From Zygaena filipendulae (Eukaryota > Arthropoda > Insecta > Lepidoptera > Zygaenidae): a stretch of DNA of 64,000 nt. Within the stretch, counting starts at the first letter, position 1, and every line of letters starts with the position of its first letter. This document shows positions 57,559-64,000 of this stretch, in pieces. Below the pieces are notes generated by a model. It ran no database searches and was not told where the DNA came from. It worked only from the letters and a program-made list of their open reading frames with translations. The DNA is taken from positions 1,426,001 through 1,490,000 of the forward strand of contig OU015679.1 of NCBI GenBank assembly GCA_907165275.2. The letters run 5' to 3'. Both the position numbers and the translations under genes were made by a program.

Positions 57559-60193
57559 TCCGCTCCGGGTGATGTAAGGTGACGTAGGTAAGACAGCTGG
57601 AGTCGAATTCCTTGTTTCACGTGTTTCGACTGGATCACGGTTCGGTGAACTCGATCTCTTGCGTTCCGACGTGACGTCAGTGTCGCTCGTGCTTACGTCT
57701 TCTTCGTTAAGTAGGTAGGCAGGCTTGAGTCTATCCAGTGATATCACGGTTGTGCGTAGTGGTAACTGTATCTTGAAATACTTCTCGTGACGTTGTAGAA
57801 CTTGATAGGGTCCGTCATATGGCGGAGTCAATGGCGGTCTGACCGCGTCGTTTCGAACGAAAACGTGTGTACACGTAGCTAGGTTCTTGTGTACGAACGT
57901 AGGTCGTGACGTTGTGGTACGATTTGTGGGTATTAACGTTGCCATTGTTCGGCTTAGCCGTTGCACGTATTCTGCATCTTCGATTTTCGACTGTGTAGGT
58001 ACGAAAAAATCGGACGGTATTCGTAGTGTTGCGCCGTAGGTCATCAGTGCAGGGCTGAGATTATCTTCTCGTAGTGCGGTGCGTAAACCAAATAGTACGG
58101 TGGGCAACTCGTCTACCCATGTTGTGGTTGCACCGCGCGCCATGAGAGCTGCCTTCATTGTACGATGAAGTCGTTCTACTTTTCCGTTTGACTGGGCGTG
58201 ATAACTTGTAGTGCGGATTCTAGATATACCCCATCTCTTCAGTAGTGTGTTGAATAGTGCTGACTCAAAATTTTGTGCTCTGTCTGTCGTAATTCTGAGC
58301 GGGACGCCAAATCGCACTATCCAGTTCTCGTAGAGGGCTTTTGCGACGCTTTCTGCGGTGATGTCTTGAACTGGAACAGCTTCCGGCCATCTGGTGCGTC
58401 TGTCTATTATGGTGACGCAAAACTTGAAATCGTGCGATAATCGTAGCGGTCCCACGACGTCTATGTGTATGTGTTCGAAACGTTGAGAAGGTGGAAACTC
58501 TGCCAGAGGAGTGACGACGTGACGATGTACCTTGCTGCGCTGACAGTCGATACATGCTTTGGCCCATGTTGCTACATCTTTGTTCATAGCTGGCCAGAAA
58601 AATTTCGATGCTATCTGCTTCCGTGTGGTTCTTGCCCCGGGGTGACATAGCCCGTGTTGCGCTTTGAATGCGGCATAGCGGTATGTTTTAGGTAAATACG
58701 GACGGGGTGACGTAGTCGATAGCTCGCATGTGATTGGTCGGTCGAGTCCGGGAAGAGTTACTTCGGCGAATTTCAAGTTGGGTTGTTTCTTTAGATTTCT
58801 CAAGTCTTCGTCGTTGCTTTGGTCTATTGCAAGTTGGTTGTAGTCTATGACATTTGGGTTCTGGATGTCTTCGATTCGTGATAATGCGTCGGCGATTGGA
58901 TTTTCTTCACCTTTGATGTACTTGATACTTGAACAAAATTGAGATATGAAATGTAGCTGCCGTTCTCGTCTCGGTGTGTCGCTACTACTGGCGGGTCTGC
59001 TGAGTGCGAAAGAGAGAGGCTTGTGATCGGTGAGTATAGTTACTTCGCAGCCTTCGATTAGTCTTCTGAAGTGTTTTACAGCCATGTACATAGCTAATAA
59101 TTCGCGATCGTACACGCTGTAGCGGCGTTGCGTAGGGCTCATTGACTTCGAGAAGAATGCTAATGGTTTCCAGTTGTTCTCAACCTTTTGTTGTAGTACT
59201 GCGCCTAAACTGTGATCCGAGGCGTCTGTCATTATAGCGAGTTTGCAACCGTGAACGGGGTAGCTTAGCGTTGTTGCTTCGGTAATGCTTTGGCGGCATT
59301 TTTCAAAAGCTTCGTTCGCTTCCGGTGTCCATTCTATTGGCGTTTTGTCATTCTTTTTCTTGTTGTGAAGAAACTTGTTGAGTTCGTGTTGATGATCGGC
59401 TTGATGAGGTAGGCAATCTCGGTAAAAATTAAGCATGCCTAGGAAGCGTCGTAGTTCGACGATTGTCTTCGGTTTCGGATACGAGGAAATTGCTTCGATG
59501 CGATCTATCGTAGGTTTGATACCGCTGGCGGAGACTTCGTAGCCTAGGAAGTTTATAGTTTCAACTCCAAACTGGCATTTGTCGACGTTGAGTGTGACGC
59601 CGTGTTTGTCGAGACGTTCTAAGACTTGATGGAGAAGCTTCTTATGGTTGTTTTCATCTTCAGAAAATAGGAGAATGTCGTCGACGAAACAGAAACAGTC
59701 TTCTATACCTCGGAGAACTTGATGCATGAATCTTTGAAAGGTTTGACTTGCGTTGCGTAGACCGAACGTCATGCATGTAAATTCGTATAGCCCGAACGGA
59801 GTGATTATGGCTGTTTTCTGTGCATCTTCTTTACTCGCCATGGGAATCCAGTAGTAAGCCATCTTGAGATCAAGTTTCGAAAATATTTTTTTGTTGTTGA
59901 GTGGGTACGTGAAATCTTGAATGCGTGGTATCGGATAGCGATCGGGTTGCGTCACTGCGTTTAATCTTCGGTAGTCGCCGCATACACGAAGTCCGCCGTC
60001 TTTTTTCGTGACGACGTGTAGAGGGCTGGCCCATGGACTGCTTGAAGGTCTGCAAATGCCAATCTCCATCATCCGATCAAATTCGGCTTTTGCGGCGTTG
60101 TATTTGTCGGGCGGTAGAGGGCGGGCGCGTGCCGAAAGCGGAGGACCCGTCGTTTCGATGTGATGTACGACGTCATGTTTGGCTGGCTGCTTA
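57559..60193 (-). pseudogene. pol: gypsy 2 Pol fragment (RT, RNase H, integrase)
   Basis: Open from the junction with SatB at 60193 to the Jockey 4 target site. It contains RT from QPAKHDVVHHI through CFVDDILLF, RNase H, the integrase zinc finger and DDE core. It keeps the 31-codon segment (LDRLKPAYLLNEED...) that gypsy 1 has lost. Protease and the gag junction are missing upstream, so it cannot be expressed normally. The frame happens to stay open into SatB at one end and into Jockey 4 at the other; those extensions are not real protein. Confidence 0.85.
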
Positions 60194-62030
60194 TAAATAT
60201 ATATTTTTTTACTTTCTAACTGCTCTACTATAATCTGCTGGATTTCGGATCGGAGTTTTGGTTTAGTATCCAGTTCTAAATTGAAGATGCCATACTGATC
60301 TGTGAGAAACGCAGAAGTTCCGTCCTTCACGTGCTAGTGGAACTGTCAAAATAATATTGTTTTACTTTGTCTCGGCTCTACTATGATCAGATGGGTTTTA
60401 AACGGGAGTTCTGGTTCTCAATCCAGTTCTGTATCTAAGTTTTGATACTGGTCTGTGAGATACGAAGGAGTTCCGCCCTTCACGTGCTGGTGGAACTGTT
60501 AAAATAATATTTTTTTACTTTCTAGCTGCTCTACCATGATCTGCTGGATTTTGAACCAGATTTCTGGATTCGTATCCAGTTTTAAATTGAAGATGTCATA
60601 CTTACCTGTGAGAAACGAAGGATATCCGTCCTTCACGTGCTAGTGGAACTGTTAAAATATTTTTTTTTTTACTTTTTAACTGCTCTACCAAGATCTGCTG
60701 GAGTTCGAAACAGAGTTCTGGATTCGTGTCCAGTTCTAAATTGAAGATATCATAGTGATCTATGAGAAACCAAGGAGTTCCCGCCTTCACGTGCTAGTGG
60801 AACTGTTAAAATAATATTTTTTAACTTTTTCTCGGCTCTACCATAATCAAATGGGTTTTAAACGGGAGTTCTGGTTTTTAATCTAGTTCTGTATCTAAGT
60901 TCTGATACTGGTCTATGAAATACTAAGGAGTTCCGCCCTTCACGTGCTAGTGGAACTGTTAAAATAATATTTTTTTTACTTTTATGCTGCTCTACCATGA
61001 TCTCCTGGATTTGAACCGGATTTCTGGATCCGTATCCAGTTTTAAATTGAAGATGTCATACTAACCTATGAGAAACGAAGGATTTCCGTCCTTCACGTGC
61101 TAGTGGAACTGTTAAAATAATATTTTTTTTACTTTTTAACTGCTCTACCAAGATCTGCTGGAGTTCGGAACAGAGTTCTAGATTCGTGTCCGGTTCTAAA
61201 TTGAAGATATCATAGTGATCTGTGAGAAACCAAGCAGTTCCCGCCTTCACGTGCTAGTGGAACTGTTAAAATAATATTCTTTACCTTTTTCTCGGCTCTA
61301 CCATGATCAGATGGGTTTTAAACGGGAGTTCTGGTTTTTAATCTAGTTCTGTATCTAAGTTCTGATACTGGTATATGAAATACTAAGGAGTTCCGCCCTT
61401 CACGTGCTAGTAGAACTGTTAAAATAATATTTTTTTTACTTTTATGCTGCTCTACCATGATCTCCTGGATTTGAACCGGATTTCTGGATTCGTATCCAGT
61501 TTTAAATTGAAGATGTCATACTTACCTGTGATAAACGAAGGATTTCCGTCCTTCACGTGCTAGTGGAACTGTTAAAATAATATTTTTTTACTTTTTAACT
61601 GCTCTACCAAGATCTGCTGGAGTTCGGAACAGAGTTCTAGTTTCGCGTCCGGTTCTAAATTGAAGATATCATAGTGATCTGTGAGAAACCAAGGAGTTCC
61701 CGCCTTCGCGTGCTAGTGGAACTGTTAAAATAATATTTTTTAACTTTTTCTCAGCTCTACCATGATCAGATGGGTTTTAAATGGGAGTTCTGGTTTTTAA
61801 TCTAGTTCTGTATCTAAGTTCTGATACTGGTCTATGAGATACGAAGGAGTTCCGCCCTTCACGTGCTGGTGGAACTGTTAAAATAATACTTTTTTCCTTT
61901 TTAACTGCTCTACCATGACGGCCAGAGCTCTTGTTTCTTACAGATCAGTAACAGGTCTTCAATTAAGAACTGGATACGAATCCAGCACTCCCGTTTAAAG
62001 TCCAGCAGATCATGGTAGAGAAATAATAAT
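60194..62030. repeat. SatB array, copy 2 right part
   Basis: About 11-12 units of the ~154-bp repeat with higher-order alternation: a unit with CTCGGCTCTACCATGATCAGATGGG recurs about every 460 bases (near 60370, 60830, 61295 and 61750), i.e. every third unit. It ends with the same inverted last unit as copy 1. Confidence 0.8.
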
Positions 62031-62476
62031 TAATATTAATATTGCTTTAACATTATCACATTATCATCTATAGTCCCAAACTAAAAAGAAATATTGGTTT
62101 TAAACTAATGAGGGACCAACTTCCCAATTAAATTTTTTGCGGTCTTGTACCGACAAAAGTATTAATAAAATTGAAAAATGTTATAATTTGTAGTAAAAGT
62201 CTTTGGGGTCAACCGAAACTTCAAAAGAAAAATTGGTTTTTTATTATATTATTATGATTGACGTAGATTTTTTTTTATTATTTTCTTTTTTTGGTGTTAT
62301 TTTTTATAACGAGTCGGTCCGGACTCCAGAGATAATCCCATCGTGCATCTATTTCACACTTGCGGCCGTCGCGAGCAAATCCTCACCGTCTCCCTCTTAA
62401 TCCCTTATTTTATAATTTTATCAGACCTTAGGAGGTAAACCCGCAGTCAGAGAGAAGGTAATCACTACGTTTTCCC
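62031..62476. other. core linker 2, copy 2
   Basis: Nearly identical to 36836-37278, including the diverged plus-orientation SatA unit at about 62105-62245. No gene seen. Confidence 0.6.
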
Positions 62477-64000
62477 GCCAAAGAGTTCTACACATTATCC
62501 CTATAACATTTTTCGATTTGACTTATACTTTTCGCGGTACAAGGATGTAAAAAAATTGGGAAATTATTTCAAAACCATTTTTGGGCTATGTAAACAACAG
62601 AACTATTTCCAAAATGTATATAGATGTTCAGAACTATGTGGGGGGCAACTAAAACTCATGCCATTTTTTTAAAAACTTGTGTATAAAAAAAAAGATTTTC
62701 TCAATTTTCATCTAGTTTCCGGAAAATGATTTTTTTTCTTAGATTTCTAGGTGCCCCTTAAAGAGTTCTACAAGTTTTTCTTCTAACTTATTTCGATATA
62801 ACCGATAAGAAAGACGCTAGGTTCAGATGAAAATAATTAGTTATTTTGGAAAAAAATAAATATTCAAAAATCGATTTTTTTGTTAGAGTTCCGTTGGCCC
62901 CCTAAAGAGTTCTACACATTATCATTATAACATTTTTCGATTTGACTAATACTTTTCGCGGTACAAGGCCGTAAAAAAATTGGGCAATTATTTCAAAACC
63001 ATTTTTGGTCTATGTAAACAACAGAACTATTTCCAAAATGTATATAGATGTTCAGAACTATGTGGGGGGCAACTAGAACTCATGCCATTTTTTTAAAAAC
63101 TTGTGTATATAAAAAAAGTTTTTCTCAATTTTCATCGAGTTTCCGGAAAATGTGTTTTTTTCTTAGATTTCTAGGTGCCCCTCAAATAGTTCTACAAGTT
63201 TTTTTTCTAACTTATTTCGATATAACCGATAAGAAAGACGCCAGGTTCAGATGAAAATAATAAGTTATTTTGGAAAAAAATAAATATTCAAAAATCAATT
63301 TTTTTGTTAGAGTTCCGTTGGCCCCCCAAAGAGTTCTACACATTATCCCTATAACATTTTTCGATTTGACTAATACTTTTCGCGGTACAAGGCCGTAAAA
63401 AAATTGGGAAATTATTTCAAAACCATTTTTGGGCTATGTAAACAACAGAACTATTTCCAAAATGTATATAGATGTTCAGAACTATGTGGGGGGCAACTAG
63501 AACTCATGCCATTTTTTTAAATACTTGTGTATAAAAAAAAAGTTTTTCTCAAGTTTCTTCTAGTTTCCGGAAAATGAATTTTTGTCTTAGATTTCTAGGT
63601 GCCCCTTAAAGAGTTCTACAAGTTTTTCTTCTAACTTATGTCGATATAACCGATAAGAAAGACGCTAGGTTCAGATGAAAATAATTAGTTATTTTGGAAA
63701 AAAATAAAATATTCAAAAAGCGATTTTTTTGTTAGAGTTCCGTTGGCCCCCCAAAGAGTTCTACACATTATCCCTATAACATTTTTCGATTTGACTAATA
63801 CTTTTCGCGGTACAAGGCCGTAAAAAAATTGGGAAATTATTTCAAAACCATTTTTGGGCTATGTAAACAACAGAACTATTTCCAAAATGTATATAGATGT
63901 TCAGAACTATGTGGGGGGCAACTAGAACTCATGCCATTTTTTTGAATACTTGTGTATAAAAAAAAAGTTTTTCTCAATTTTCATCTAGTTTCCGGAAAAT
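62477..64000 (-). repeat. SatA tandem array (- orientation), runs off the window
   Basis: About 3.5 units with the same anchors and orientation as 37279-39679, starting CAAAGAGTTCTACACATT. The window ends inside a unit, so the array length is unknown. Confidence 0.85.

Larger units (their letters stand above)
50872..60193 (-). mobile_element. rearranged gypsy 2 carrying Jockey 4
   Basis: Same gypsy family as 16421-33826. From left: a palindromic block of LTR end, primer site and a gag/pol fragment (50872-51706); 75 bases of LTR start (51711-51786); the polypurine tract; Jockey 4 at the same target as Jockey 2; then pol from near its 3' end up to the RT (57559-60193). The protease end of pol, most of gag and a full LTR are missing. 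There is no target duplication, so it arose by rearrangement or aberrant integration. Confidence 0.8.
49633..62030 (-). mobile_element. Helentron-like element with SatB array, copy 2 (interrupted)
   Basis: The same element as 35443-36835, with CTAG at 49633-49636. It is interrupted by a SINE at 49694-50004 and by the rearranged gypsy 2 block at 50872-60193. The right part of its SatB array is longer than in copy 1, but the terminal hairpin (about 61916-62025) is the same. Confidence 0.45.

Noticed and set aside
60194..60330. N-terminal extension of the gypsy 2 Pol frame from SatB sequence
   Set aside because: The same residues are encoded by SatB elsewhere (36319-36513). It is a junction artefact, not a domain.

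Overview
The window looks like a transposon-rich, AT-rich insect chromosome, most likely lepidopteran. This rests on a Polinton-like gene block of insect type, a mariner, a CsRn1/Kabuki-type gypsy element primed by tRNA-Trp, full-length Jockey-clade LINEs, a tRNA-derived SINE and Helentron-like tails. Species assignment is inference. No conserved single-copy host gene was recognised. The one non-transposon candidate is a short two-exon gene at 545-1431.

Left part (1.6-9.0 kb): a decaying Polinton/adintovirus-like element, almost all on the minus strand. In minus-strand order it carries a packaging ATPase, a conserved Polinton-type protein, a fibre-like repeat protein, an rve integrase, a PLA2-domain protein, an adenain-type protease, a minor capsid protein, a small basic protein, the major capsid protein and one unrecognised protein. 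Several genes are broken. The major capsid gene has a frameshift and a 232-bp TA-flanked MITE. The integrase has an in-frame stop and three frameshifts. No DNA polymerase B gene is visible. A 100-nt palindrome lies just beyond the ATPase.

Middle-left (9-14.7 kb): small repeats, then a three-level nest. A mariner is split by a 5'-truncated LINE tail (8-bp TSD), and that tail is split by a 2.4-kb non-coding LTR retrotransposon with 504-bp LTRs (4-bp TSD).

The rest (14.9-64 kb) is organised around an AT-rich tandem repeat with ~424-441-bp units (SatA). It forms long inverted arrays, like the termini of a giant foldback element. The terminal sequence GGCGGTGTGAAG occurs at 14940 and inverted at 49273. 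The arrays flank a core with (TAC)n and a ~154-bp tandem repeat (SatB) inside a Helentron-like element. The core occurs twice (35.1-37.3 kb and 49.3-62.5 kb).

Into this scaffold have gone: a complete gypsy element (16421-33826, TSD AGTC) carrying two full-length Jockeys; a TG...CA-bounded insertion (39680-48092, TSD CCCT) carrying a deleted solo gypsy LTR and a third Jockey; a SINE; and a second, rearranged gypsy copy with a 145-bp-arm palindrome and a fourth Jockey. Three Jockeys have both ORFs open, and the fourth has an intact ORF2. Two Jockeys of different subfamilies sit at exactly the same 11-bp target in the two gypsy copies. All four Jockeys are on the plus strand, and both gypsy copies are on the minus strand.
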